DNA of 61,284 nt from SAR86 cluster bacterium (GCA_003331605.1 QOPD01000007.1:1-61284), one strand, 5' to 3'. Numbered from the stretch's first letter, positions 49,272-58,641 are shown. Notes: generated by a model from the sequence alone, not told the origin. Made by a program: numbers and translations.

Positions 49272-52079
49272 TTATTTAAAGTCTTTGATATTTGGACAGG
49301 TGCAGACCAAATTCCTGTCGCCATAGACATTATCGACCCTGCCAATTGGAGGCCAGTACTTTCGATCTCTAGTTGATTGGGTTGGATAAAAAGCTTTTTC
49401 TTTAGAATAAGGATAATCCCAGTCAGATACTAAAGTATCAACGGCATGGGGAGCGTTTTTGAGTACATTTTGCTCTTTATCGGCTTTACCCTCTTTAACT
49501 TCAAGAATTTCCTTTTTAATGCCTATCATTGCTTCACAAAATCTGTCCAATTCAACTTTAGATTCGCTCTCAGTTGGTTCCACCATCAATGTACCTGCAA
49601 CAGGCCATGACATGGTTGGAGCGTGAAAGCCATAATCAATTAACCTTTTCGCAATGTCTTCTGCTTCAATACCAAATTCTTTAAAAGGCCTTACATCCAA
49701 GATGCATTCATGCGCAACCAGACTATTTTTACCTTTGTACAAGATATCGTAATGTTCTGCCAAGCGATAAGCAATATAGTTGGTATTGAGAATGGCTACT
49801 GAAGTTGCTTTTCTGAGAGACTCTTCACCCATCATTGCGATGTACATCCAGCTGATAGGAAGAATGCTTGCACTACCAAATTGTGAGCCTGATACTGCAT
49901 ACTCGTTATCCTCAAGTGCCAAAGGGTCATTGGGGAGATACTTTGCTAATGCATCCACAACACCAATAGGACCAACACCTGGTCCACCTCCTCCATGAGG
50001 AATGCAAAATGTTTTATGTAAATTTAAATGTGACACATCGCCACCAAATTGGCCTGGATAGCAAATGCCCACCATGGCATTAAAGTTTGCACCATCTATG
50101 TAGACAAAAGCTCCAACGGAATGAATTAATTCACAAACGGTTCTTACTTCCTCTTCAAACACGCCATGCGTTGATGGGTAAGTAATCATCATCGCTGCTA
50201 TTGCATCACCATGATCTTTTATCTTGGTCTTTAGATCATCTAGATCAATGTCACCATTTTCATCGCAATTTATGACCACGACATCGTAACCAACCATTTG
50301 AGCTGAAGCTGGATTTGTGCCATGAGCCGATTCTGGTATTAAACAAATGTTTCTGTGATCACCTCCGTTGGCTTTGTGGTAACTATCTATGGCTAAAAGA
50401 CCAGCATATTCTCCTTGAGAGCCGGCATTAGGTTGAAGAGATATTGCTGCATAGCCTGTTAATTGGCACAACCAATCTTCAAGATTTTCAATAAGCTCTA
50501 GATACCCTTTGACTTGATCCTCTGGAGCATGAGGATGGATATTAGCAAAACCATTCCAACCCACGGGTATCATTTCAGAGGTTGCATTCAATTTCATGGT
50601 GCAGGATCCAAGCGGTATCATTGAGCGGTCAAGAGCTATGTCTTTATCGCATAAACGTCTTATATATCTTAAAAGTTCAGTTTCAGTGTGATAGGAGTTA
50701 AAGACTTCATGATTTAAAAAACTTGTGGATCGGCTTAATTCTGAATTCCAGCTTTCTTTGTTTGTTGATTTAGTGTTATCTAAGCTAAATATTTCTCTAA
50801 TCTTAGCTAGATCTTCATCTGAAGTGGTTTCATCAAAACTAAGCCTGATGTGCTTATCATCAACCTTTGCAAAGTTAAGTTTAGCAGCTTCGGATTTTTC
50901 ATGGATTTCGTCTGCATTGGCAACTTCTATTGTTAACGTATCAAAGTACATTTCATTTAGTACATTGAATCTAGAACCGCTGAAGTCAGAGGCAATTTGT
51001 TTTGTTAGTGTATTTACTCGAGAAGCAATTTTTCTTAAACCTTCTGGACCGTGATAAATGGCATAGAATCCTGACATAATTGCAAGCAAAGCTTGCGCTG
51101 TACAAATATTGCTGGTGGCTTTTTCTCTTCTTATATGTTGCTCTCGTGTTTGCAGAGCCAAGCGGTAACAAGGCCTGCCTTGCTGATCTACAGTCAAACC
51201 TATCAATCGCCCAGGCAGTGATCTTTTATACTGATCTTTTACAGCAATAAATCCAGCATGAGGGCCTCCATAGCCCATAGGTATGCCGAATCTTTGTGCT
51301 GAGCCAACAACAATATCAGCACCATATTCTCCTGCTGGTTTGATCAATACAGAGGCAAGCAAATCTGTGCCAACGATTGCCAAACCGCCTTTGGATTGAA
51401 TTTTATCAATGTGGCTTGAGGGATTAACAATTGAACCATCGGCAGCAGGAAACTGTATGTAAGATCCAAAATAATCTTTTTGATCTTCAGGTTCGGTACC
51501 GATTTCAATTTCCACCCCAAGTGGTTTGGCTCTTGAACGAAGAATGTTCAGGGTCTGTGGAAAAATATTGTTATGGACAAAGAAAACATCCGATTTATTT
51601 TTGGACACTCTTTTTGCTAGCATCATGGCCTCTGCTGCAGCGGTTGGCTCATCTAGTAAAGATGCATTTGAAACATCCATTCCTGTTATGTCGCTAATCA
51701 TGGTTTGATAATTCATTAATGCCTCAAGCCTACCTTGAGCTATTTCAGGCTGATATGGAGTGTAAGATGTATACCAACCTGGATTTTCAAAGACATTCCT
51801 TTTAATTACATTTGGAACATTGCAGTTGTAAAAACCTGAGCCAATAAAAGATTTATAGGCTTTATTCTTCTTTGATATTTCTTTTAATTTTTTTATGGCT
51901 TGGCTTTCCGAGAGCGCTTGAGGAAGATTGAGATGGCTTTTGTCTAAAATACTCTCTGGAACAATGGATTGCAGGAAATCTTCAAGATTCTGAAATTTTA
52001 ACTCCGTAAGCATGCTTGTAATATCGGCATCGGTTATACCTATATGTCTTGTTGAGAAATCTTCTGGACGAGTCGACAT
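49272..52079 (-). CDS. gcvP: Glycine dehydrogenase (decarboxylating), P-protein
   Basis: PLP enzyme of the glycine cleavage system that decarboxylates glycine and passes the aminomethyl group to GcvH. At 935 residues it is the single-chain homodimeric form (~950). N-terminal RHIGITDADITSML, then TPYQPEIAQGRLEALMNYQT, and in the C-terminal half HLNLHKTFCIPHGGGGPG with the PLP lysine. Starts 10 nt after gcvH. Last of the ridA-gcvT-gcvH-gcvP run. The L-protein (lpd) is not in the window. Confidence 0.97.
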   Translation of the reverse strand: MSTRPEDFSTRHIGITDADITSMLTELKFQNLEDFLQSIVPESILDKSHLNLPQALSESQAIKKLKEISKKNKAYKSFIGSGFYNCNVPNVIKRNVFENPGWYTSYTPYQPEIAQGRLEALMNYQTMISDITGMDVSNASLLDEPTAAAEAMMLAKRVSKNKSDVFFVHNNIFPQTLNILRSRAKPLGVEIEIGTEPEDQKDYFGSYIQFPAADGSIVNPSSHIDKIQSKGGLAIVGTDLLASVLIKPAGEYGADIVVGSAQRFGIPMGYGGPHAGFIAVKDQYKRSLPGRLIGLTVDQQGRPCYRLALQTREQHIRREKATSNICTAQALLAIMSGFYAIYHGPEGLRKIASRVNTLTKQIASDFSGSRFNVLNEMYFDTLTIEVANADEIHEKSEAAKLNFAKVDDKHIRLSFDETTSDEDLAKIREIFSLDNTKSTNKESWNSELSRSTSFLNHEVFNSYHTETELLRYIRRLCDKDIALDRSMIPLGSCTMKLNATSEMIPVGWNGFANIHPHAPEDQVKGYLELIENLEDWLCQLTGYAAISLQPNAGSQGEYAGLLAIDSYHKANGGDHRNICLIPESAHGTNPASAQMVGYDVVVINCDENGDIDLDDLKTKIKDHGDAIAAMMITYPSTHGVFEEEVRTVCELIHSVGAFVYIDGANFNAMVGICYPGQFGGDVSHLNLHKTFCIPHGGGGPGVGPIGVVDALAKYLPNDPLALEDNEYAVSGSQFGSASILPISWMYIAMMGEESLRKATSVAILNTNYIAYRLAEHYDILYKGKNSLVAHECILDVRPFKEFGIEAEDIAKRLIDYGFHAPTMSWPVAGTLMVEPTESESKVELDRFCEAMIGIKKEILEVKEGKADKEQNVLKNAPHAVDTLVSDWDYPYSKEKAFYPTQSTRDRKYWPPIGRVDNVYGDRNLVCTCPNIKDFK

Positions 52080-52089
52080 TTTAGATAAT

Positions 52090-52473
52090 TTACTCGCTCA
52101 GTTGTTTATAAGCCTCGGCATCAAGTAAATCGGCAACTTCTTCAATATTGGTTGGTTTTATTTTAAAGAACCATCCATCATTGTAGGGTGAAGAGTTAAT
52201 AGTTTCAGGTGCGTTTTCAAGATTTTCATTGGTGGCAATAATTTCTCCACTGACCGGGGAATATACGTCCGATGCAGCTTTTACAGATTCAACCACAGCA
52301 ACATCTGCTTGCTTTTCAATTGAGCTGCCCACTTGTGGCAGTTCAACAAATACTATATCTCCTAAGAGTTCCTGAGCATGATCAGAGATGCCTACTGTAA
52401 CGGTGCCATCATCTTCAATTTTGGCCCACTCGTGGGACTCAAGATATTTTAAATTTTCAGGGATATTGGCCAT
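52090..52473 (-). CDS. gcvH: Glycine cleavage system H protein
   Basis: Lipoyl carrier protein of 127 residues that shuttles the aminomethyl intermediate between P and T proteins. Lys-65 in [17 protein letters not shown] is the lipoylation site. [18 protein letters not shown] at the N-terminus is typical. It sits 4 nt after gcvT and 10 nt before gcvP. Confidence 0.97.
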   Translation of the reverse strand: MANIPENLKYLESHEWAKIEDDGTVTVGISDHAQELLGDIVFVELPQVGSSIEKQADVAVVESVKAASDVYSPVSGEIIATNENLENAPETINSSPYNDGWFFKIKPTNIEEVADLLDAEAYKQLSE

Positions 52474-52477
52474 GATG

Positions 52478-53524
52478 TTATTGTAAATATTTTAAAAAAT
52501 TTGTCTTACAAAAATTTAAATTTATTTGTCTTTCTCTGAGTATCGCAAAGCCATTTATGGGATTCTTGGTATCAAGACGACAGAACCCAATATTTTTTTT
52601 AAAAGTAGGGCTCCAGGTGCCACTGGTGATAACCCCGCTTCCACCATCGCATGAAATTGTTGAGCCAGACCTTAAGACCCCCCTCTCTTCTGTGTAGAAG
52701 CCATGCAGAGTAGATGGCGAGTCTTTGTAGGTTAATAGTTTTTTTTTGCCAATAAAATTTCGTAACTCATCGGTTAAGTCAATGGTCCAACTTAAGTTTG
52801 ATTCATATGGATGATTGGCACTTGTCATGTCGGAGCCGTAAAGGTTAAAACCGGCTTCAAGTCGCAAGGTGTCTCTGGCTGCAAGTCCGATGGGCGAAAC
52901 GCCAAGAGCAATTAACTTACTCCATATTATTAGACCATCTGCCTCACTGGAAATAATTTCATATCCTTGTTCACCAGTATAACCAGTTGTCGCAACCATG
53001 GTATTATCAAACTCCTCGAGATGAAATGGTTTTAGCTCTAAGCCAGGAAAAATTTCTTGAATAAGTTTTTGAGAATTAGGTCCTTGTAAGGCAATAATTG
53101 AAGAATTTTTTTGTAGCTCTACCTTGCATTCGAAAGAGCTACTTCTTTTACTAAACCAGTCATCGTTTTGCTCTCTAGTGGCACAATTTGAAATTATCTT
53201 AAAGTTATTGTCCCCTAAGTGATAAACAATAAGGTCATCAAGGATCATGCCCTCCTCATTTAATAAAGGTGTGTACAAAGCTCTTTTGCTGTGTAAAATT
53301 TTGCTGACATCATTGGGAAGCAATGATTTAAGAAAATCTACTTGTTGAGGCCCAGACAAATTAAAGACTGCCATATGAGAGACATCAAATACACCAGCAT
53401 TGGTACGCACTTCATTGTGTTCATTAATTTGTGAACCATAGTTGATTGGCATTTCCCAGCCGGAAAAATCAACTAAGCTACCGCCAGCATCCTTGTGGTA
53501 TGCATTTAAGTAAGTTTTATTCAT
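52478..53524 (-). CDS. gcvT: Glycine cleavage system aminomethyltransferase, T protein
   Basis: Tetrahydrofolate-dependent enzyme that releases ammonia and forms 5,10-methylene-THF from the GcvH-bound aminomethyl group. 348 residues. Motifs: [33 protein letters not shown] and [18 protein letters not shown]. Its ATG overlaps the ridA stop by 4 nt. Confidence 0.95.
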   Translation of the reverse strand: MNKTYLNAYHKDAGGSLVDFSGWEMPINYGSQINEHNEVRTNAGVFDVSHMAVFNLSGPQQVDFLKSLLPNDVSKILHSKRALYTPLLNEEGMILDDLIVYHLGDNNFKIISNCATREQNDDWFSKRSSSFECKVELQKNSSIIALQGPNSQKLIQEIFPGLELKPFHLEEFDNTMVATTGYTGEQGYEIISSEADGLIIWSKLIALGVSPIGLAARDTLRLEAGFNLYGSDMTSANHPYESNLSWTIDLTDELRNFIGKKKLLTYKDSPSTLHGFYTEERGVLRSGSTISCDGGSGVITSGTWSPTFKKNIGFCRLDTKNPINGFAILRERQINLNFCKTNFLKYLQ

Positions 53525-53886
53525 TTATGTGCGACGAATTCAATCTCAACATTGCCGCCCTTTGGCAAATCTCGAACAGCGAAACAGCTTCTGGTCGGGT
53601 AAGGCTTAGAAAAATGCTTGAGATAGGCCTCATTAAACACATCGTAATCCTCAATGCTTTTAAGGAGCACTAGGCACTTAACTACGTTTGAAAAATCAAG
53701 ATCATAATAAGCAAGATTGGCTTTTAAGTTCTTAAATATTTGGTCAACTTCAGCAACAACTCCACCGGAAACCAGTCCATTTTCATTCATTCCTAATATG
53801 CCAGAAAATTGAATTAAATTATTAAATTCAACGGCATCTGAATAAGGGGCACCACTTTTATCAGAATTAATAGTTTTAAATTTCAC
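53521..53886 (-). CDS. ridA: Reactive intermediate/imine deaminase RidA
   Basis: 121 residues. RidA hydrolyses reactive enamines/imines such as 2-aminoacrylate, protecting PLP enzymes. PTRSCFAVRDLPKGGNVEIEFVA holds the substrate-binding Arg and the catalytic-site Glu of the family. First gene of the gcv operon (4-nt overlap with gcvT). In Salmonella, 2-aminoacrylate damages GlyA and lowers glycine/C1 supply (established), so its position here makes functional sense. Confidence 0.92.
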   Translation of the reverse strand: MKFKTINSDKSGAPYSDAVEFNNLIQFSGILGMNENGLVSGGVVAEVDQIFKNLKANLAYYDLDFSNVVKCLVLLKSIEDYDVFNEAYLKHFSKPYPTRSCFAVRDLPKGGNVEIEFVAHK

Positions 53887-53948
53887 AGAGTTAATTTATC
53901 AACCTTATCGGTACAACTCAATAAAAAAAACTTTTAGGAGCCGATTGC

Positions 53949-53976
53949 TTGTTAATGCTTAAATTTAATGTAAAAT
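53949..53976 (+). promoter_or_regulatory. Promoter of the L33/PsiE genes
   Basis: TTGTTA (53949-53954) and TAAAAT (53971-53976) are separated by 16 nt. The predicted start lies 2-3 nt before the ATG at 53986, so the leader is nearly absent. Confidence 0.5.
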
Positions 53977-53985
53977 GCCAAATTT

Positions 53986-54186
53986 ATGGCAGCCAATAAA
54001 CAACATAAAGTTTATCTAATCCCAGAAGGCGAGACTAGAGACAGTCACACCTATCACTACACGGTTGTCAAAACCAAGAAATTTATACAGGAAAATGAAA
54101 AACTTAAAATAAAAAAGTTTAATCCTGTAAAAAGAAAACATGAGTGGTTTGTTGAGGCAAAATTACCACCACACAGCAAAAACTAG
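53986..54186 (+). CDS. rpmG: Ribosomal protein L33, extended form
   Basis: 66 residues, compared with 50-55 for usual bacterial L33. The alignment from memory is clear in the second half: HYTVVKTKKFIQENEKLKIK and KKFNPVKRKHEWFVEAKL match [32 protein letters not shown] of E. coli. About four extra residues occur near GETRDSHTY and a short C-terminal tail follows. No zinc cysteines, so it is the Zn-independent type. It is not next to rpmB (L28), the usual partner. A structural component of the 50S subunit. Confidence 0.75.
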   Translation: MAANKQHKVYLIPEGETRDSHTYHYTVVKTKKFIQENEKLKIKKFNPVKRKHEWFVEAKLPPHSKN

Positions 54187-54218
54187 TTTTTTTCTTATCT
54201 AACCCCATATATTTTTTT

Positions 54219-54596
54219 ATGAGCAGAATGAGTAAGCTTTTTGAGCAATTAGAAGATTTAATATTAAGCATAATTGCGTTCATGACCATTGGAGCTGTGG
54301 GTTTTGAGCTGGTTACAGTTTACGAAAAAGGCAGCATTGATCTTGCTGATCTACTGCTTATGTTTATCTATGCAGAGGTCTTGGGCATGGTGGCAATCTA
54401 CTTCAGAAGTCATGTTTTGCCAGTGATATATCCACTTTTTATTGGTATAACTGCCCTCGCCCGATTAATTGTTTTGCAAGGAAAAGATTCTGTACCAGAG
54501 CAACTTATCTTCGAAGCAGGCTCAATCCTTCTACTCAGCATCGCTGCGCTTTTGCTGAAAGACGTAAAAGTTACTCTTACTCCTACAAAAAAATAG
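54219..54596 (+). CDS. psiE: PsiE family membrane protein (phosphate-starvation-inducible E)
   Basis: 125 residues with four hydrophobic helices. DLADLLLMFIYAEVLGMVAIYFRSH and the LPVIYPLFIGITALARLIVLQGKD segment carry the PsiE pattern. E. coli PsiE is induced by phosphate starvation through PhoB; the molecular role is unknown. It lies 32 nt after L33. No Pho box is seen directly upstream. Confidence 0.85.
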   Translation: MSRMSKLFEQLEDLILSIIAFMTIGAVGFELVTVYEKGSIDLADLLLMFIYAEVLGMVAIYFRSHVLPVIYPLFIGITALARLIVLQGKDSVPEQLIFEAGSILLLSIAALLLKDVKVTLTPTKK

Positions 54597-54623
54597 CTTA
54601 GAATAACTATACAGGGGGCAAAA

Positions 54624-56012
54624 ATGCGAATAATTCTATTATTTATTTCTTTAACAATATTTTCAGATACCAGTGAATTTATTGATAAAACCAAAGACAA
54701 ATACAATCAACTGGCCATGGAACTATGGAACTATGCCGAAATGGGATATCTTGAGACCAATAGTGCGAATGCAATAAAAAAAATATTAAAAGACGAAGGG
54801 TTTAATGTAACCGATCAGATTGCCGGCATTCCAACAGCTTTTGTTGCAGAATATGGTACCGAAGGTCCTGTTATTGGGATTCTTGCAGAATTTGATGCTT
54901 TGCCTGGCTTATCCCAATCCAATAACCCTTACAGAGAATCTTTAGGTGGTGATGCTGGTCATGCCTGTGGACATCATTTATTTGGTGCTGGTTCAGTTCA
55001 TGCTGCCGTGGCTATCAAAGAAGAGCTTAAGAGAAGAAACATTAAAGGCAGAATTAGACTCTATGGCACGCCTGCTGAGGAAGGCGGAAGTGGTAAAGTC
55101 TACATAGCTAGAGACGGGTATTTTGACGATGTGGATGTGGTTCTACATTGGCACCCAGATGATTCCAATCGTGCCCACTATTCAAGCTCCAATGGCAATA
55201 AATCAGCAAGGTTTAAGTTCAAAGGTATATCAGCACATGCTGCTGGTTCACCACAAAATGGAAGGTCAGCCTTAGACGGTGTTGAAGCTATGAATATGAT
55301 GGTCAATATGATGCGCGAGCACATGGATGAAGAGGCTAGAATTCATTACGTTATAACCAAAGGCGGTTTAGCACCAAATGTCGTTCCTGAGGATGCTGAG
55401 GTTTATTACTACGTTAGACACCCAAAGAGAGATGGGGTTGAAGAGTTATTTAAAAGAGTGGTTAAAACAGCCCAAGGAGCAGCAGTTGGTACAGAAACTG
55501 ATATGACTTATGAAGTTATGCATGGTAACTATCCTCTCCTGCCGAATACAACCCTATCCACTATGATTGATAAAGAATTGCGAGCACTTGGAGGCATAAG
55601 TTATAACGCAGAAGAAGAGGCCTTTGCAAAAAAACTTTATAGTACCTTAGTAAACCCAGATAGACCTCTTGGTGATCAAGAAACAATTAAACCTTTAAGA
55701 CTATCTTCTGGCAAAGGTTCAACCGACGTGGGCGATGTTTCTTGGAAGGTGCCAACATCAGGGGTAAGAATTGCCACATGGGTTCCAGGTACGTCTTCAC
55801 ACTCATGGCAAGCAGTTGCAGCTGGAGGCACTTCTATAGGTACTAAGGGTGCAAATCTGGCTGCTAAAGCCTTGGCCAATTCAGCTCTAAATTTATTTGA
55901 AAATCCTGAGTTGATAGAGGCAGCTTGGATAGAGCACAAAGAGCGCGTTGGCGATCATCAATACCAAGCTCTTCTAGGTAATAGAATGCCACCTTTGGAC
56001 TATAGAAAGTAA
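54624..56012 (+). CDS. Exported M20-family amidohydrolase (AbgB-like)
   Basis: 462 residues with a short signal peptide (MRIILLFISLTIFSDTS). The family is M20D amidohydrolases: GILAEFDALPGLSQ, DAGHACGHHLFGAGSVHA (metal-binding Cys/His), YGTPAEEGGSGKVYIARDG, DVDVVLHWHPDDSN and TDVGDVSWKVPTSG. These phrases match AbgB, the p-aminobenzoyl-glutamate hydrolase subunit, more than carboxypeptidases. Export is unusual for AbgB, so its substrate is likely a peptide-like compound in the periplasm. Its stop overlaps the GFA gene start by one base (TAATG). Confidence 0.85.
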   Translation: MRIILLFISLTIFSDTSEFIDKTKDKYNQLAMELWNYAEMGYLETNSANAIKKILKDEGFNVTDQIAGIPTAFVAEYGTEGPVIGILAEFDALPGLSQSNNPYRESLGGDAGHACGHHLFGAGSVHAAVAIKEELKRRNIKGRIRLYGTPAEEGGSGKVYIARDGYFDDVDVVLHWHPDDSNRAHYSSSNGNKSARFKFKGISAHAAGSPQNGRSALDGVEAMNMMVNMMREHMDEEARIHYVITKGGLAPNVVPEDAEVYYYVRHPKRDGVEELFKRVVKTAQGAAVGTETDMTYEVMHGNYPLLPNTTLSTMIDKELRALGGISYNAEEEAFAKKLYSTLVNPDRPLGDQETIKPLRLSSGKGSTDVGDVSWKVPTSGVRIATWVPGTSSHSWQAVAAGGTSIGTKGANLAAKALANSALNLFENPELIEAAWIEHKERVGDHQYQALLGNRMPPLDYRK

Positions 56013-56452
56013 TGGAAAAAGGTCACTGTCAGTGCCATGAAATTTCTTATTCTTTCTCACGAGAACATGTAATTTCAGCTCATCATTGCCATTGTAAGGA
56101 TTGTCAAAGATCCACTGGATCTGGCAAGGCAACCATTATTTACGTACCAAAAAAACATTTAACAATAGAAGGAGAGTTAAAATACTATGAATCCAAAGGC
56201 TCAATGGGAATGCATATAAAGAGAGGCTTTTGTCAAAATTGTGGGTCCGGCATTCTGAGCTACGCCAAAGAACTACCAATGATTTTATTTGTTAAAGCTG
56301 GCACACTCATTGACTCAAATTGGGTCGAGGTAAAATCAAGTTATTTTAGTAATTCTGCTCAGGCATGGAACAAAGTAGACAATGATATTAAGTCATTCAA
56401 AGGCAATCCAGATATAATTAGCAATATAAAATCGGTAATCAAAGCTTTATGA
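56012..56452 (+). CDS. GFA/CENP-V-fold zinc protein
   Basis: 146 residues. Zinc-binding cysteines sit in GHCQCHE (Cys-6, Cys-8), HHCHCKDCQRSTGSG (Cys-26, Cys-28, Cys-31) and FCQNCGSGI, the arrangement of the 'glutathione-dependent formaldehyde-activating' family. Many members do not act on formaldehyde and have unknown roles. Start overlaps the amidohydrolase stop and the stop overlaps the next gene by 4 nt. Confidence 0.88.
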   Translation: MEKGHCQCHEISYSFSREHVISAHHCHCKDCQRSTGSGKATIIYVPKKHLTIEGELKYYESKGSMGMHIKRGFCQNCGSGILSYAKELPMILFVKAGTLIDSNWVEVKSSYFSNSAQAWNKVDNDIKSFKGNPDIISNIKSVIKAL

Positions 56453-57759
56453 AGAAAATTGTACTGTTGCTCTTAACCTTTCAGATATATTTAAGTGCTG
56501 AAGGAATACCCGGGCCTAGAGATTGTTTTTGGCTTCGTGGACCTCACAGCGGTGATCCTTACATTAACCTTGCCTATCCAGACTCCAATGTATTTTACTG
56601 GGCTGCTACATTCACTACTCCTGAAGATTCACAGTTATTTTTGGAAGGTGAGTTTCCCTTCTCGCGCTATATGTCTTTAATAAGTTACGATCAAAGAGGA
56701 CGTCCTGTTGAATCTCTATCAGATTATCTGATTGTGCCAGATGCTGGGGAAAACCCTTATCTTGATGGCAGCCCTAGATTGAATACAGATAGATCTTATA
56801 GGGTTGAAATTCTCAATAAATCACCATTGCTTAAACGTGAAACTGGCAGAATGACAAGATCTGGTTCAGACAACAAACTTCACGTTCCTGAGTATGGACC
56901 TAAACAACAAGTAATAATTTACCGAATATATTTACCAGATGCACAGACCGGGCCTACTGGTGGCGTATCACTGCCAAAACCGGTTCTTATAAAAGATGGC
57001 AAGACTTTTAGGGGGAATGAAGTTTGTGCCTTAATGAATACCTCGCAACAACTAGCAATTACCTTAGATGCAGCAGGATTGCCAGCAATGGTGTACAGAG
57101 AATTAGCTTCCCAAGCAAGCAAACCTATAACTTGGCCCGCACAAAATCCACCTATGTGGTACATTCAGCTTGATCGCCAAAGTTTAATTGGTATCTACAC
57201 TGGGGAGTTTAATGAGAATGCTCCAAGAAGCACCGGCGGTTTTTTTCCTAATCTAGATAACCATTACCTTAGAACCATTGTGAACAGAAAACATGGGAAG
57301 GTTTTAGTTATTCGAGCAAAAGCACCGAAAACCCCTGCTACATACGAAGGCAATGATTTTTTTAAGAACAGTGAATTGAGGTATTGGTCGGTTTGTTCGA
57401 ATCAAAGCTTTGGCAATACCAGAGTCAATGATTGTCTTTTTGATGAGGAAATACCTGTCGATGAGAATGGGTTTTATACATTGATGATCAGTAAATTAAA
57501 AGACCGACCTAGAAATGCTGTTACTAGCTGTGGTATAGCATGGCTTCCGATTGCTGAAGATGGCGATGGAGTATTCGATGATGATGTGGCAATAGTGCAA
57601 TTTAGACACATGCTTGCGGCTCGGGATTTCAATAATTCAATACAAAGCGTTGAAAACCAAGCCGACACACAAAGTGTAATGAAAGCTTATTTTCCAAATG
57701 GCAGGTATTTAATGCCCAACCAAGCTGAGAGTTTTTTTCCTTGTTCAGTTCAAGATTGA
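56449..57759 (+). CDS. Exported protein, possibly DUF1214-like
   Basis: 436 residues with a signal peptide (MKKIVLLLLTFQIYLSAEG). The N-terminal part has FPFSRYMSLISYDQRGRPVE and SDYLIVPDAGENPY, like the beta-rich DUF1214-type proteins; the rest (WYIQLDRQSLIGIY, LRYWSVCSNQSFGNTRV, FRHMLAARDFNNSIQSV) is not recognised. At least five cysteines are present, fitting a periplasmic location. It is the last gene of the amidohydrolase-GFA operon and overlaps the convergent TspO gene by 15 nt. Function unknown. Confidence 0.6.
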   Translation: MKKIVLLLLTFQIYLSAEGIPGPRDCFWLRGPHSGDPYINLAYPDSNVFYWAATFTTPEDSQLFLEGEFPFSRYMSLISYDQRGRPVESLSDYLIVPDAGENPYLDGSPRLNTDRSYRVEILNKSPLLKRETGRMTRSGSDNKLHVPEYGPKQQVIIYRIYLPDAQTGPTGGVSLPKPVLIKDGKTFRGNEVCALMNTSQQLAITLDAAGLPAMVYRELASQASKPITWPAQNPPMWYIQLDRQSLIGIYTGEFNENAPRSTGGFFPNLDNHYLRTIVNRKHGKVLVIRAKAPKTPATYEGNDFFKNSELRYWSVCSNQSFGNTRVNDCLFDEEIPVDENGFYTLMISKLKDRPRNAVTSCGIAWLPIAEDGDGVFDDDVAIVQFRHMLAARDFNNSIQSVENQADTQSVMKAYFPNGRYLMPNQAESFFPCSVQD

Positions 57760-58188
57760 TATAGAAGCGTTCAAGTAACAGGCAAAACACAACCACACAA
57801 CGTATGGTGTATACAGTATTAAGCTTATGTATGCCCTCTCCTGTTTAAGTAATCTAAGTATCTCGGTATTGATACCAATCAGAATTAATATATTTAAAAG
57901 CGCCAATTCTGGAAGTTGAAAAACAAAAAATATCCAGCTCCAGGCACCATTCAGAAACAACTGCATGATAAATGGTTTAAATAATATCTTAGCTTGCAAA
58001 AAACTTACAATGGCCATGAAGGTATATAAAATAGGCCACACAATACCAAAGACAAAGCTTGGAGGATTTAATTCGGACTTGTTTAGATTTTCGTACCAAA
58101 GCCAGTCGGTATTAAAGGTTGATTGAGCACCAATCCATGCAAACACAAATGTTAAAACCGGCAAAGAAACATTTTTAATAATATTCAT
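57745..58188 (-). CDS. tspO: TspO/MBR family membrane protein
   Basis: 147 residues with five predicted helices. WYENLNKSELNPPSFVFGIV followed by WPILYTFMAI is the TspO signature; the later QLFLNGAWSWIFF and VVWLCFACYLN also match. TspO proteins bind porphyrins and tetrapyrroles and act as sensors of light or oxygen stress in bacteria. Divergent from the MAPEG gene (35 bp). Confidence 0.9.
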   Translation of the reverse strand: MNIIKNVSLPVLTFVFAWIGAQSTFNTDWLWYENLNKSELNPPSFVFGIVWPILYTFMAIVSFLQAKILFKPFIMQLFLNGAWSWIFFVFQLPELALLNILILIGINTEILRLLKQERAYISLILYTPYVVWLCFACYLNASISILN

Positions 58189-58223
58189 ATAGAATGTAAA
58201 AATATCATATAAGAAGGAGAAAT

Positions 58224-58592
58224 ATGGAATCTTTTATTATATATGCCCTAGTTCTGGCATTGGTGCAGATTTGGTTAATTCCAATGACCTTAAACTTGCA
58301 TAATCTTCAGTGGCAGCTTTCCGATCGGTCAGAAGAAATTGAACGCTCAGATATGCTTAAACGAGCTCTGAGAGCTGCAGATAATCTTAAAGAAACTTTA
58401 CCAGTTTTTCTGGCATTGGTTCTATTGGCAATGGTTGCAGAGAAAGATGTTTCAAATTTAGCTTGCTGGTGGTTGATTTTTAGAGTTGCTCATGGAGTAT
58501 GTTATCTGTTTAAAATTAATTACGTCAGAACGCTTGCTTGGCTAGGGGCATTAGGATCATTGATTCTAATGGCTTGTCAGATTGTTGCTTAA
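58224..58592 (+). CDS. MAPEG family membrane protein
   Basis: 122 residues with four hydrophobic helices. ALRAADNLKETLPVFLALVLLA and the ACWWLIFRVAHGVCYLFKINYVRT segment are the MAPEG pattern (membrane-associated eicosanoid and glutathione metabolism). Bacterial members may be glutathione-dependent, but activity cannot be inferred. A strong AAGGAG ribosome-binding site precedes the ATG. Confidence 0.88.
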   Translation: MESFIIYALVLALVQIWLIPMTLNLHNLQWQLSDRSEEIERSDMLKRALRAADNLKETLPVFLALVLLAMVAEKDVSNLACWWLIFRVAHGVCYLFKINYVRTLAWLGALGSLILMACQIVA

Positions 58593-58594
58593 CA

Positions 58595-58625
58595 AAAAAA
58601 GAGGGACCATTGGTCCCTCTTTTTA
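58595..58625. terminator. Bidirectional rho-independent terminator
   Basis: A near-perfect 27-nt palindrome (AAAAGAGGGACCA-T-TGGTCCCTCTTTT) with an A run before and a T run after. It lies just after the MAPEG stop (58592) and 16 nt past the minus-strand stop at 58642, so it can end transcription from both sides. Confidence 0.92.
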
Positions 58626-58641
58626 TTTACTTTAGTCATAA

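Noticed and set aside
53887-53985. Possible glycine riboswitch before ridA-gcvTHP
   Set aside because: Only 99 bp separate ridA from the divergent L33 gene. They contain L33's promoter, and I see none of the conserved paired helices of a glycine aptamer.
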